From Urechis unicinctus (lineage: Eukaryota > Annelida > Polychaeta > Xenopneusta > Urechidae), in the NCBI GenBank assembly GCA_034190875.2, contig CM067343.1, positions 36,170,420-36,234,419 on the forward strand: DNA of 64,000 nucleotides, read 5' to 3'. Numbering within the stretch: the stretch's first letter is position 1; the number at the start of each line of letters is the position of its first letter. Of this stretch, positions 1-13,291 are shown in pieces. The translations under genes and the position numbers were made by a program. The notes below the pieces were generated by a model that was given only the letters and a program-made list of their open reading frames with translations, had not been told where the DNA came from and searched no databases.

Positions 1-1090
1 TTGGTGCAGCTATATTAACAGGAGTAATGACTCATAAGTTGGAATCGTGAATTGTCGGCCTTATTGTGTACAGCATAATATTATGCCATGCGTTTTGCCT
101 CCACCTTTACCCAGACAAAGGAAAGCCAAATTGCATTTCAATATCAGATAGCCATACAAGCGCAAGATCGCAAGCGCGGTCGCTCATAAAACGTCAACAT
201 ACATTTATGGGGTAGATACATGCGCCTGGGGATCTTCAACATCACTATGCAAAGTGACTTACATTTTGTTTGGCCAGTCGTGTTTCGTGACATAGAATCT
301 CTATGATGGAGATCCTCTAAATAGAAATTAATTTGCGCTGACCATGAAAGCAGCAAAATAGTTCAACCAGGCAGTCGGTTAACTAGTTGTTATACACGTA
401 TTTCGGAATTCATCACTAAATATCAATATTGCCGCTCGTTAATTTAAAAATATTACCCGACCATAAACAATCCAGTCAAAAACACATTCGTACTACACTG
501 GGGAGAGTCAGGGAGACTGATCGCATACTATATTACCTTCATCACCCCCCCTAACGCGCCCATACACGAGCACACGTCATCTCCTCGCCTCCATGCTTAT
601 AAACACTCCAATCTTAATTACAACCTCTGCTTTCGGCATGTTGAGACAAACACAATTGTCCCCATTCAGACCCAAATATTCGGTGGTCGTTATTCTAAAT
701 TAATAGTTAAGCTTTTCAAAAGTCACACTCTAATCTATAGCAAAATCTGCTCCGAACCACATGCAATTTACTACCAATGCCTTACATCCATTTCCAATAC
801 CGAAGCTCTGAGATACAAACACACATTCGAAATCCGGGCCTAATGCACCACGAGGCCCTCATTAAAGATCTAATCGGCTAAAGAAGACAACGTACACAAG
901 ATACCACTCACGTGCGGGCCAGAAGATCTTACCCGGTACCTCATACAAACCCCTGAAGGAACCAAGGACAAAACAGCTGCACCAAATCTAGGTGCTGGAA
1001 ATTGCTAACAGAAACTTTCCATAGCATATAGCATACATGAACTCTATACAATCTAACTTTACTGGCGAAGATTTTGTAAATATGAAACGG
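1..1090. repeat. Long dispersed repeat segment P, copy 1
   Basis: Collinear with 23,072-24,270; its first ~90 bases also match 31,866-31,963. Identity is roughly 90% by eye with small indels. The copy at 23 kb contains about 79 bases (about 23,825-23,903) that are missing here at about 738; both edges share GC. It also has a much longer C run (23,617-23,632) where this copy has only seven C at about 545-551. No coding frame is shared. The left edge is not visible because the window begins inside the repeat. Confidence 0.85.
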
Positions 1091-2284
1091 TAGGAAATAT
1101 TGTGGTTATTGATGCATGATGTTTTAGCAGTTGAACCTTGTTCTGGGGCTCATCTTTTGCACTTCTAACCAAACACATCAATCAAAACACCTTGGCGACT
1201 GTTTTTCGTCACACTCATCTAATTATATCAGACGGCTTTGTATAACAATACTTTTACGCAATGCTGATTCCTTTCCGGCGTTATCGCCTAGGTATGCAGC
1301 AGTTTACGGGGAATCATTTCCTCGCAACACAGCAGCATATTACCATCATACAGCCTGATGGCATTATTTGCTATTGTCCAGAACTAATAACTTCAATTCA
1401 ATCGAAACCAAGATACCTTGGTCTCTTACGTCCCTTATATAAGAGTGACAACAAATGACGCTAGTAATAAGTATTGACACTTGAGCATGTTTGAATCACT
1501 CCGCTGGGAGTTATTGAAGCCCAGTTAACTGTCCCCTTATCTTCTAAATATAATGGTTACAATAAGGTGTGCACTTGTCCTCTGACATTTGAGAGTCGTT
1601 GGCATGATTTTATTGGCAAACTAGGAGCCACAGCATCAGAATTGATAGCCTACTTGAAGTTGTCGTTGCGGCAGAGAACACAACCAGTGTCTTTAGAAAT
1701 AAGAGAAAAATTATCTCTGATGAACATTATAGGGGATTTAAACATACGGGTTTTTTAGGCTAAGTCAATGCTGCAAGCTTAGTAAAGGGCGAGGAAATAT
1801 TGCATCAAATGCTTGCATAATCACGCCCAGATTGATGTTACGACACGTGTTGTCTTCTTCAAGACTATAAGACAACCTTCTGCAGACATGCAAGAACTTG
1901 TATCCTCGCATTTGTACCATCATCGCGGTCCTTGTGACCATCCATGCCACCAACGTCGGCCACATGTGAAAGGTCATTTAGTGGAATGAAACTATTTGCG
2001 AACAACAATAATGTCTGACAGGCTGTCGTCGTTAGCCCTAATCCATGTACACAAGGACATGAACATCGATGTTGACCAAGTGATTTACGTGTTTACCTCC
2101 GAGAAATGCAGAAAACTAGACTTTTTCTAGATTGACGTTGTATTAATGTTACTTTGACATTGACTTAAAACGCATCCAGATGTTGTAAGTTGATGTCGCG
2201 ATTTTTCCTGTTGTCTTTTATTTGCAATAACAACTGATATTTTATGAATTTCAAAAATACTTACAAGGTAGACAAAATACTCGA
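1091..2284. other. No gene or recognised element
   Basis: About 1.2 kb for which I find no paralogue in the window and no convincing gene. Open frames of 60-75 codons at 1,131-1,358, 1,567-1,758 and 1,765-1,977 (minus) show no motif I recognise and are of chance length for AT-rich DNA. Relative to 24,290-24,580 this looks like extra sequence in the segment P neighbourhood. Confidence 0.5.
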
Positions 2285-2345
2285 GGCCCCTGTCTAAGGA
2301 CATTTCAGTTCTATTACAAGGCCGGAATAAACGTGATTTATCGCC
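2285..2345. repeat. Short paralogous block
   Basis: About 60 bases nearly identical to 24,575-24,632, including GGCCGGAATAAACGTGATTT in both. It keeps the same order relative to segment P as at 24 kb, so it is a remnant of the same long duplication, here separated from P by an extra ~1.2 kb. Confidence 0.75.
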
Positions 2346-2346
2346 T

Positions 2347-2461
2347 CAGAAACTATTCCGCATTTGTTTTTATTCACAAATAATAAGCAGTGTTATTCTT
2401 CCCAGGGTAATCCCGGTTCGAGTAGAGGAGATTTCAGGAAACTATTCCGCATTTATTTTTC
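2347..2461. repeat. Direct repeat with ~89-base spacing
   Basis: GAAACTATTCCGCATTT occurs at about 2,349 and again at about 2,438, each followed by a T-rich tract. A local duplication; no terminal inverted repeats are seen around it. Confidence 0.7.
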
Positions 2462-3084
2462 AAGGGTTAAATACTCAAATACAGAATCGCCGCCTTTCAA
2501 TCAAGTGCAAAGGATCACCCCAGGAATTTGGGAGATTCAGTCTGGTTCTTTGGCACATAGTAATGGTCATATACCTGACAATAGTGAAAAGGCAAAATAG
2601 ATGAATTTATAGATATATAGCAGTCAATGTATCTAGTCTCTGAGTCTATATTAACATTCTCTCTGATAAACTTCATCAGAATGATATAAATGTAGGTGTG
2701 GGTTGTAGATTTTCTTGTGCAGCACTAGCAATTTATTCGTTGTTAGCATGTTACTGCTCTATTAGTCGCTGATAATGATGTCACTATAAGCCTTATTTTT
2801 ATTGTGAACAAGCCCTGATACGTTGTAACCCAGACCAGCATCTTGTACAACACATCACCTAAAACACAAAGATAGGTGATAAGAGATATATTTTGTCGCA
2901 CCCATTGTGAGCAGTACACACAAATTGCAAATATTTATGATTCCATAACGTTCTCAAATTTATTTTTAATGGAGCAACCAGGTCATTTCAATAGCTGTGT
3001 GACTCGTGTTTAACAATATGAAACATTCAACTTACCTCTGATAAAACGTTTAGGCTTGCCGCGCAATAGTTGCTCAGAAAGTTT
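2462..3084. other. No gene; one small hairpin
   Basis: No paralogue or open frame of note. A perfect 8-base stem (ATCACCTA/TAGGTGAT, 2,854-2,861 and 2,873-2,880) with an 11-base loop is visible. It may be chance. Confidence 0.35.
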
Positions 3085-3870
3085 TCCGCTCATTTTGGTC
3101 ACTGATCTCTGTAATAATGCATATTCTCCCGCTCTGCATACATAGACAATACCACTACATATGTTGCAAAATGCTTTACTATTGCTCATAGTGTCGCCTA
3201 TTATCTGTTAATTTCAAGCTAGCTCGGATTGTAATTACCTAGCGAACAAGTAATGTATCAGGTCATAAATCATTGAACGGAGATTGTATGAAAGCAGATA
3301 CGATGCACACGTAGATGCAAGAGCTCTTTGCAATTGTAACCCTGATATTAATAAGATTGATAATATATCTGCTACCAGTAACATAATACCACTGTTTATA
3401 TAACTGTATGAATTACAATATATGTTTGTAACTTATTAGGCAACAAGATCATTTCTCGATACAAGTTTGTTACAACCCATGATTCCAAACAATTGAGCAT
3501 CGTGAGTGATTACATCACTTATTCGTTTAAGCAGAGACATGTCTTCTCCATCCGCGGCCAATGAGTGAGGCTTTTAGCGTGTTACCTGTGCCACTGATGG
3601 ACTAGTACTATGAGTGCTCATATATTAAATCACTATTACCTCATCCGAAACAATCTCTAAAACCACCATGGTAGACAAGTCTATTATGTAACGATCAACA
3701 ACAGAAGCCGCTATCAAACAATGAGACAAGGTTCGAATGTGTATGACTAATTTTCCTAACATTAATTTGCGTGCAATGCTGACACTGTCGTGAGGTTGTT
3801 GCGCAAAGTAGGCCTGCTTAATCTTCTTGTATCCAGCCATTCTCGAAGCCATCCTTCTCGTCAGGCAAAT
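3085..3870. repeat. Tandem-period marker segment, first occurrence
   Basis: Three ordered markers recur downstream in the same order. 3,087-3,170 matches 11,870-11,935 and 46,455-46,520. 3,541-3,640 (around CCAATGAGTGAGGC) matches 12,919-13,010 and 47,405-47,500. 3,714-3,870 matches 13,120-13,290, 29,950-30,110 and 37,000-37,165. The spacing between first and second occurrences is 8.8-9.4 kb, which marks an old tandem unit of about 9 kb. No gene is evident. Confidence 0.75.
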
Positions 3871-4019
3871 GCTTAGAATTCATTATGGTTTTGGAATGAA
3901 ATTGAGGACAATATGTTGCTGATCATATTTAAAACCGGTTTAAGAATATCATATTCACAAATTACATGCGAGGCGCTCGCACAGTTGCAATAATTAAAAG
4001 GTTTGACATTTGTCGGCAT

Positions 4020-4835
4020 TTTTTGACAGCGGTTCCAGGAAGTATTATGCGTGTTGAGTTTTGGAAGACATCACTGCGCCGATGCATGGTGTGTTTTCCA
4101 AATAAACGTAATCAGCTATGACTGCCCACGCTGTCAATAATTTAACGCACGGTTGCCGGACGCATGTGCATTGTTGCACTGTCCATTGTGGCAATGCCCG
4201 GCCGATTGGGTTTTTATCCGTCCCCTTTGTGTCGTTGATAGGCAGCTTCTTGATGTGGTCATGACATGTGGCATTTTACAGAGGGTGTTGGCGGCATGTG
4301 CCAGGTATGCAAAGGCGAAGGTGACAGTGAACTGACAAAACTGCAGGCTGCGAAAGGGCAAATAGAGCTTAGTTTTCTAGCTGCTGATATGCTGGATTTC
4401 GAGTCCGAGTAAACATTCCACATTCTCTTCAACGAATTTAACTAATGAATGGTTATTGGTCGAAGCTCGAGCAGTACGACCTTTTTCTATTGTTAAGCCA
4501 TTGCTTTTTAAGCCAAATATATCAGCCCAAAACATTGGCAGAACCTAAGCATGACCGACAAGGGATTGTGGAGTAACTGAGCATGGTACATTCTTACGTG
4601 AGCGCCATGCTGAATCCATGCAAAGCGTTACCGTAAAGCGACGCAACATTCCATTGGCTATCAATTCATTGCAAAATACGCGTGTGATTTTTGTACATCC
4701 TATCCACAAGTGATTCCATGGAATTAACACGTCCTTCATTAACGCAATACACGTTGACATTGATGCAAATATTACACAATAAGCTAGTTTTATTTATCGA
4801 TTTCAGTAGTAAACATCACTAATCGTCTATGAAAA
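4020..4835. repeat. Paralogue of the ends of blocks A and B
   Basis: Matches 30,240-31,351 and 37,292-38,405, with a more distant partial relative at 19,440-19,680. It runs without a break into the copy 1 sequence that follows, so block B plus its right flank reproduces the arrangement here. Blocks A and B contain extra bases relative to this copy, for example around 31,045-31,100. Confidence 0.8.
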
Positions 4836-7800
4836 CATGTCGAGAAGAAACCAGAATCGTTCTTCTTGCCACCCACTTTATGTTTAAAAGCATGAACACA
4901 AACTCAACTTCAATTGTCGATTATTATCAGGTTGAAGCCAAAACGGACAAAATTATACATCAGTCAAAACTGGCATGGCGGTTCTGCAACTAAAGTTCAA
5001 TTATACTTTCAGGTCACAGATAGCATGACACTCAATAACCACCCTACAATAAACTAATATGCTGTGTTACGGATAGCGACACATTGCTGTAAATTATCTT
5101 CATTTCAATTACCATACATTTATTTGTAGTACCGCATCGCTCAATATTTGTCGACAAGTAGTGCTAGTGTAAATATGTTGACGATCAAGCGAAGCATTAT
5201 CTAATATTGGCATACTAACATACTGCCACGGTTTCACATTGACATTGTATAATACAAAAATTAGCGAAGGCCTCTATGCGTTAGTGCACAAATTACATGT
5301 CTACCTGTGCAATATTGTAATGAATTAGATCAGCCTCAGTAGCTGGAGTGTTCATGGATTCATGCTACCGACTTAAGTAGCAGCGGTATCGCTATGCTTC
5401 CTTCAAGGCATGGAATCAGCTCGGGGTTTGAGCGATGATGGATGATCTGCACGCTTAGGGGCTACAATCTGAGTCTATTTACATGAAAGTACACGTCAGC
5501 ATGTGCTTGCAATAATAACCAGATGCGCACTTTCAGCAAGAAGGCCGACTGACCAGCTGTGTAATTGTCATGATTCAGATAACTCCAATACATATGGTTT
5601 CTGTACCAATACTTTGTACAATAAACTTTAAACCCCAAAGGTAATTAAGCTAGTCTTTGCAGCTTGCTGTTAGTTGTCGGTTTCTTGCCTACTCCAAGTT
5701 TTGTTCATATCATATTGCCACTGGCTAGCTATCGTATATGCCAACCAATTAATACATTTTCTAACATGGTTCCTGGTCACATTAATGGCCTGTTATTTGT
5801 GTTCCCTTTTTCAGAGACATTTTCTTACCCGTACAAAGTAATCTACGGAGTTTTCTAAGATGCTTGATGGCCGTGTATGTCCTGTGTGGAACGCCTTTCT
5901 GTTGCTAGTCTATTGCTGCCTGTTTCTTTGTAACGTGATAATGGTCAATTAGAATACGCTTTTTGTCTGATTCATGACAGGATATCCCATGTTTTTACTG
6001 TCAACTGTAGTAATCATCCCAACATGGATTTACTCAACTGCCTTGACTGTTCTTTTCAGCGCGGTACGTGCGGTATTGTGCCAGCTTTAGTTGTTCTCTT
6101 AAGACCAATATATAACAGTGAAAATATGGTGTGAACTAGTCTGCATCTGCGAGATATTTTGATTCGTCAGAATGATTGTATTATTCAGCTCGGAGCAATG
6201 CCAACCAAATTAACAACCCCAGTGTCTTTGCAGAAAGGGGTACCTGCTGCAGTGAAAGTAAGCATGTGATCATAAGATGGTGAGGAACTGCAACATCAAA
6301 TGTTAGTCTTGCAGCACGGATGTACTGCATGGCTCATTTATACATTATGAATTATTTGAACAACTACGGGTCTTATAAAGGTTGTCTTGATTTTGGTACG
6401 TTAGTTTGTTGCTAATAAATTAACCGTATTATATGTTCAATCCTAATAGACTGCCGTTTGATATTCGGACGTTTTGCATTGTCAAACAAAACCAACCACA
6501 TTATTTGGATTCAGTGAATGCAATATGGTTCTTCTTAGGATAGAGTGACCGTAGGGTCGGACCAACTAGTAAACAGCTCTATTTTTAAAAGTAGTCCGAA
6601 AAACCATTTACGCTATAACCCACAGGCTCCATAGATATATCCATATCGTAATACTGTTTCTATGCTTGGATCACCACAACACAACCGCGCCAAGACGAGG
6701 AATGTTCTAGTTTTATCCTACCGATGACATGCCTTTTTGAGGAACTAATTTTTCGCATTGTCGCGTCTGCCGGACTTGATGAGAAGGTAATGACCGACTG
6801 GAGCTTCGATTTGGAAAAATAGAAGAAGCCCATTACAAGGAAATTGCTGTGAATTGTTTTATTTAAGGCAGCAAAATACACTGGGCTTGCTAGCGATTTA
6901 TTGCCATTGAACATGGTCCAAATAACAATTTGCACATAGCTGCCGTTATTCTATGCTTACTAAACCATCATATTATGTAGACACTTACCTTAGCCCATTA
7001 ACTGACTTCTCGAACTTGTTTTTGCCGATTGTGATTAAATAACCAGCCTGAGCTTTCCTGATGGCATTCACATTATAGTGATAATAACCGTTGATTACAT
7101 TTACGCAATCAATTGGTTATCATTCGTTCATGCCTTGCTAGTCTAGCTATTATATTGATACATTTGATAGCTAACATTATGCTTCCTTCTGGGTACAGAA
7201 GCGCATAGGGTTTGGGCGTATGTTTAATAGGGAAAAGGGATTTTAATATAAACTAATTTAATGGGTATTAACCAGTTGCCTGCAATAAATGGCCAGATGC
7301 ACGCTTCTTTTACTAGCTGTCCATTCGCTCACTGTGCATAAGTTAGTGAGAAGAACCACGCCGAGCACGTATGGTTAGCATGCTCCTCTGTAGCAAGGAT
7401 TTTGCTACATTATGAATTTACACCAAACGAGTTCGACGGCATATTTGAATTACATTCGATATATACATTGTACTGTGTCAGTTACAGATACCTGGAACTA
7501 TTAATGATTGTCTTAACTGCAAAGTGACTCAGACCTAGTACAGAGGTTATCTAAAAGGTCAAATAAACGGCAGTGATTTAACAAAACACAGACAATTGTT
7601 CAGCTAATGGTTATAACTGCGATGTAGTTATCAACTTATTAGTCGGCTTCGAAGATACGGTTCACCTTATAAACTCATTTTGCTCCCATCAAAATCTTAT
7701 CAAAACTGACCAAGTAAATAAATTGATAGCCTAGCCTACAATGTCAGTTGCTGTGTGATACGTTACTGATGGTCACATTAGGTGCTAATATTTTCAAGCT

Positions 7801-10800
7801 GTTAGAACATTGGCTTTTTTCCATTAGATACTTTAGGTAATCGATCACGATAACCTCTTATGTACTGTTATTGCCAATGCACACATGACCTTGTGGCTCA
7901 GTCCCGAAAGGTTTAAAAAAAAGAGGAATGCAAGATATGCGCGCATAAAGATATTGGTGAGCATTTTGCCGTAACTCCTGCTGTCGATATGACCTGATTC
8001 CCAGTACTTGACCCGATTCCGCAACTCGTTTGTCTACTAGCATTAACTCACTCCCTACTTCTCTGGTTGTGATGTCTTTATCTAATTCAATTGATCAAAC
8101 GAAAGATATAGGTATCAAATAAGAGAATAAGCTCCGTTAATTTATACTGTCAGTGGTCCTGTCGAATGTAACTTCGGAGAGTGTATTGTTGTACATTTTA
8201 AACTGTTTGCTGTTTTGCAAAAGCCACATACAACAGAGCTTTTGTGTAGCACACAGCAACACATTTCAGCAGCATATGTTCACAGTGAGCGGCTGCAATG
8301 CCAGCTGACTAGTAAATGAGTGACTCATGCAAAACGAATATAACAATGAATACGCGGCGTTGGCGGTTCGCAATAGATAAATGTCTTTTACGCCACCTAA
8401 TCTGACCAATTGTTTATGCTATGAAATACTTTCTGCTGTATTGCATTCTTTTATTTGCACTGCGTTAGGCATTCTTGTATTGAGGAACTAACTAGAACCT
8501 TACCCGACTCGCCTAATCCTGATAAGCAGAGACTACAAATGTGCTTTCACACGCAAATGTTAGTTACCAGGGTAACTGACCTCTTGCTATCCCGACAATT
8601 AATCAATATCAACATAAGAGGGCGATGATTTGTCGGGATTCCTGTCACTCTGATAGGGCAAGCAGCCTTGCATCTTCGTTTATCGGCGATGAGAAGGAAA
8701 ATGTGCGGCATCATATTATAGAGCTGGGGGGCAATGTTAATGTTATTATCATCTTTACCCTGCAGATTATATTCTAAAAAGCAGCGGCTTAGAACCGACA
8801 TTACGTTTCATATTAGGACGCTGGCTACAACAACGGCGTGTATGCTTAGTTTGCATGTCAATCGCCCCTACAACATGCTACTTCGTACTTAAAATATCAT
8901 AAGTGCAGACGAAATTTGACAAGCACCAATTAGTCTGTGTATTCGCCCGCACGTTAATCCAAAAATTGTGGAGATGCATTGGATACCGGAGCGTAACATC
9001 CTTATATTTGACGGTCAAGCAGACTTAAGCGTACATATCGTTTCGATACGCAGCGGAACTAAGCCGAATAATTATAATCTGAACTATGAATAATACATGC
9101 AGTCAACCACGAGATAATTTGGTCAATTAATGTGAGCTATCTCCCTTTCATTCAATTTTCCAGTAGATTTGTTCTTTCATTTTATTGCAAACATAGGCCA
9201 TAAAGTGCACGCATTATCTCCGACAATAGTGCGTGGAGGAAAATGTCATTTAATGAGATTATTGATCAAGTCATTGCACCCATCCTCGTTTCCTTGCGAA
9301 TATACCACAACCGCCTTTTAATGTAATCATCAGTCGACGCTCGTACCACCCTGAAGCAAATATATGACCGATACATTGAACCATACACTACCCAAACGAT
9401 TAACCTTTTGCGCTGATAACGAATCATTACTGCCACTACAGGAGGACCGCAACAGGTTATTATCTCTACAACCTCAACAACTCACACGCTTGGCTGTCAT
9501 TCGTGGGATTAAGCATAATAAACAATGGGATTTGTGGTAAAGGCCACTTAAGCAGGTCGAACTAAATCTTACAAGCTTAGTGTATCCAGCCGTGCGCGTA
9601 ATGACTAACTGAAAAGTTTGCATCAGTTATACTGCAGGAGCAGACTGCAATCAGCTCCTCCCCCAGCCGACCATTCAACAAACAAGATGGAACATTCGTT
9701 TTGGAAGTTGCTGTTTACAGCAACCAAACTTCTCGTAATATCGCTGAACGTGTGAGCTGTGCACTTACCAAATGCAAACAGCTACGATTGCCCTAGTAAC
9801 TTGCGTTTTTACTCTCAATAAGTAACATATCTAACCTTTGACCTATACCATATTCGCTTAAACAGAGCCTGACGCAAATATTAATAATGTACCTCAAAAT
9901 ACACCAAGAGTTACCAACGACTTGTACTCGATGCTTATTTGTCGCTTGACTTTGAACATTTAGTCGTCAAGTTAGTAAATAAAAATATAGTGGAGATCAT
10001 CCAAAAAATGATATGTTCTGGCTATGGTACACGAATCCAGTGATGTGTAGCGTCTGGTATGCATACAAGTCACTTCATATATTTCCTTTCTTGGACGAAG
10101 TCGCATATACGCACGTTATAACAGACATGCAATAAACATTGATTTAACGATCATATATTTATCATAATCTAATTTTAAGCCTACCTTGAATGGTATCAGG
10201 ATTCTAAGTCGGAAGAATTTGCCTGTGCGCTTAATTAGCTTACTGGTTAGAGCATGTGTGTTGTTTCAAGTTTATTTTCGTCTATATGCATCCCAAAATA
10301 TTTGGTACAGTCTGTTTTTTTACATATTTGCACCACTGGGAGTATGGTATTGTTCCCTCAATATATCAGATTTGTTTCTGGGTTGACAAATTGTGTAGGT
10401 TGTTTTGCCTATATGTAGAGTCAGTAAGAGATTGTCCCATTGGCGAATGAATAAAATGTATGTCCATATCATTCATAAGCCACCTCAGAAAGACATGCTG
10501 CCCTAGAACCGGAAGTGTCATTGGTGATTGCTAATAGTATGTGTGATTCAATTTGTGATAGGTTATTGTGGTGGGACTTAGTAGTAAACAGGCTGTTGGG
10601 GAGGAAGGGGGCTATTATACGACACATCACCCTGGAGAAAGACTTCGGCGAAATCTAGCAATTATGGTAAATTGAAATCAACAATTCAAGGCGTATGCTG
10701 CAGCGAAATCATTAATATAGTGAACTCCAATCTAGGTATGTGAAAAGTGGTTCTAGCAGTGGTCACTGCGGGAATGATTTGAATTATTTTACGACATTTA

Positions 10801-10962
10801 AATGAAATAGCATCGTTATTGTCAACAGAAGAGGTTATTTATTTCGCTGTATTATATTGAGGCCGAGATGCCAATTCACCATAATGCTGATCGCCAAGCC
10901 CTTCCACAGCAACAAGCGAGCACGTTAACACAACTCTTAACGGTAATTGCCTTTCTAAATTA

Positions 10963-11055
10963 ATCCATGTTTAGTATTCATGTTTAGCATCTATATTTAG
11001 CATCCATGTTTAACATTCATATTAACTATGTTGAGCATCCATGTTTAACACTCAT
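10963..11055. repeat. Degenerate 12-13-bp minisatellite
   Basis: Imperfect tandem units around CATGTTTAGCATC, about seven of them, with variants CATGTTTAACATT and ATATTTAGCATC. The corresponding place in copy 5 (about 45,060) lacks it, so it expanded here or was lost there. Confidence 0.75.
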
Positions 11056-13291
11056 CTAATGGTATAGGATACCACTGTTACCGCTTGTGATTCACTTACC
11101 CGTGATGATCGCTAAATTTGGATCCTTTTGTTGGTTATCGTCAAACGGCATCGTTCAGCCATGAGCGTTAATACCGACAAACAAATAATGTAACATACGA
11201 CGGCGATGAGTAATGTGGATGACCCGTAGTCTTTGTCCGAATATGTGATAACTTTTTTTTCAACTAATTTTTAAATAGTTCAAAGATGTGCTCAGACGGT
11301 GTCGCTGCAGTAAGCTATCAACACGCATTCCATAGTTAGACGAACTGTCTCACTATCACACTGTTTCAACAACTCATCGCAGATCTGTTGTGCTACACGA
11401 TCTAGCAGATGCACGGCGAATCGGAGTAAGCTATTTTTTAGAATCCAACGCCTAACCGGCCATTTTTTCGCTCAGGTTTTTCTGTCTCAGCTTCTACTTT
11501 GAACTAATTGGGTTAATCGCAGCTGTTTTACTTTCTTAAGATAATCCCGTTGTAGACGAGGGGTTCCTTAACATTGACCAGACACCCTTCCTCAAACTCA
11601 TCTGCATTATTAAACATATATCTATATGTAGAATCGCCATCTTTCCAAAGCGTGCAAATTATACAGACCAGTTAGACAATATTAATTAATGACAATATTT
11701 CACTGTATCAACGCCATGGTTATCACAATATACATATACACCAGCAGTACCTTACGACGCACAACAAATTGCATAGTAATAGACGACATAAATATTTCAG
11801 TATAGTACCGGTATTTGTGGGATTAGACTGGTCGTTTATCCTTGCCGAACAATAGACGCTTACAACGTTTTTGGCACCTTTTGATCGCTGATCTGTGTCA
11901 TCAAACCTATTTCCTCACTTTGCGCACAGGGGCTATACAAATATATTTGGTGCAAATTGCACGAATGTATGATAGCTGAAGTCTGACAACATAAAGATGT
12001 TGAACGGCCGTGACCTGTACCTGTAATACTGCCTATCTAAACAAAACAGGAATAAAGTCTCAATAGAAATATTTCTTCGAAAGAGTTACAATGTAGTGCC
12101 ACACTAAATACATTTGCATAATTTGCAAGAGAAGGCAACTATTGTGTATACAATAACGTGTGAGACACTTCCACGAGCTGCTTTATTAGCGTTCTGTCCA
12201 CATAACCCGGTTATAGTGAGCAGATATTAGGTAAGAGAGAAGTGGCGAGGAGTCGTGATTGATATAAATCACGTCTAAGTGATCCACACATAAACAAAGA
12301 GTTCATGACAGTGCGAATAGTACCAGGTAAAGGGTAGTATTTCCATACTATTAGATGTTTTCTGTATTTTTGTGAGTAGGTCTTCGTCTGAGTAACGATG
12401 ACCGCATGATCATACTATTGTTTTCATAAAAGGACATCGTAAACTTAAAATAACCCGATATAATAAAAAAAAATGAAGCGTATATGGCAGTGATATATCC
12501 CAACATGTCTCCACAGTGTAGCAGCGATGATCTTACATCACGAGAAGTATTCATACCTGGCAGAGATAGGTAGTCAGGTATTGACATCAATCAAACAGTT
12601 AACGATGTAACCAGCTCTTTAATCTCTGGGATCCCTTCCAGACCAAACAATGGACAGCCTCACTCGAAGTTTAGCATGACTGAGTATGATCCTTCGTCAT
12701 GTCGAATGACATAGTCTATCCATTTGTAATCTCAAGTCCTCACTACAAACAATTGTATATGTAAAGCTGTAGCCGCAAACTGCAAAAGGCCAACTCTACC
12801 ACTTATAATTTAGCTAACTAAATGCACCAATGTAGATCACTGCATTCAAATTCTCGCTACGATTTTTACCACAGCCAAAAATTTCGAGCAACTGTTCCTT
12901 TAGCGAACAAAACAACGTCTTCTCCACCCACGGCCAATGAGCGAGGCTTTAATGTGTTAACTGTGTCACTGATGGGCAATTACTCTAAGTGCCTATACAT
13001 CAAATCACATTTACCCGGTGAAATGTTCGATAACAGCAAAAAACAATTGGGTGGTTAATTCTTTCACATAATAAATGACAAAAAAGGGCAACTATCCAAT
13101 TGTGTAAAAGAGTAATGACAAAGATCGAGTCAATGACTTGTTGTTATTACGTGAATTCACATGCAGTACTGACAACGTCATCAGGGTATCGCGCAAAGCA
13201 GGCCTGCTCTATCATTCTCTGCTCTATCTTCCTCTATCCATCAAGAATTTCCGAAACCATCCTCCTCCTCTGGCAAATACTTCGAATGGCG

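Noticed and set aside
2411..2425. GGTTCGAGT, also tRNA-like
   Set aside because: No cloverleaf can be drawn from the flanks.
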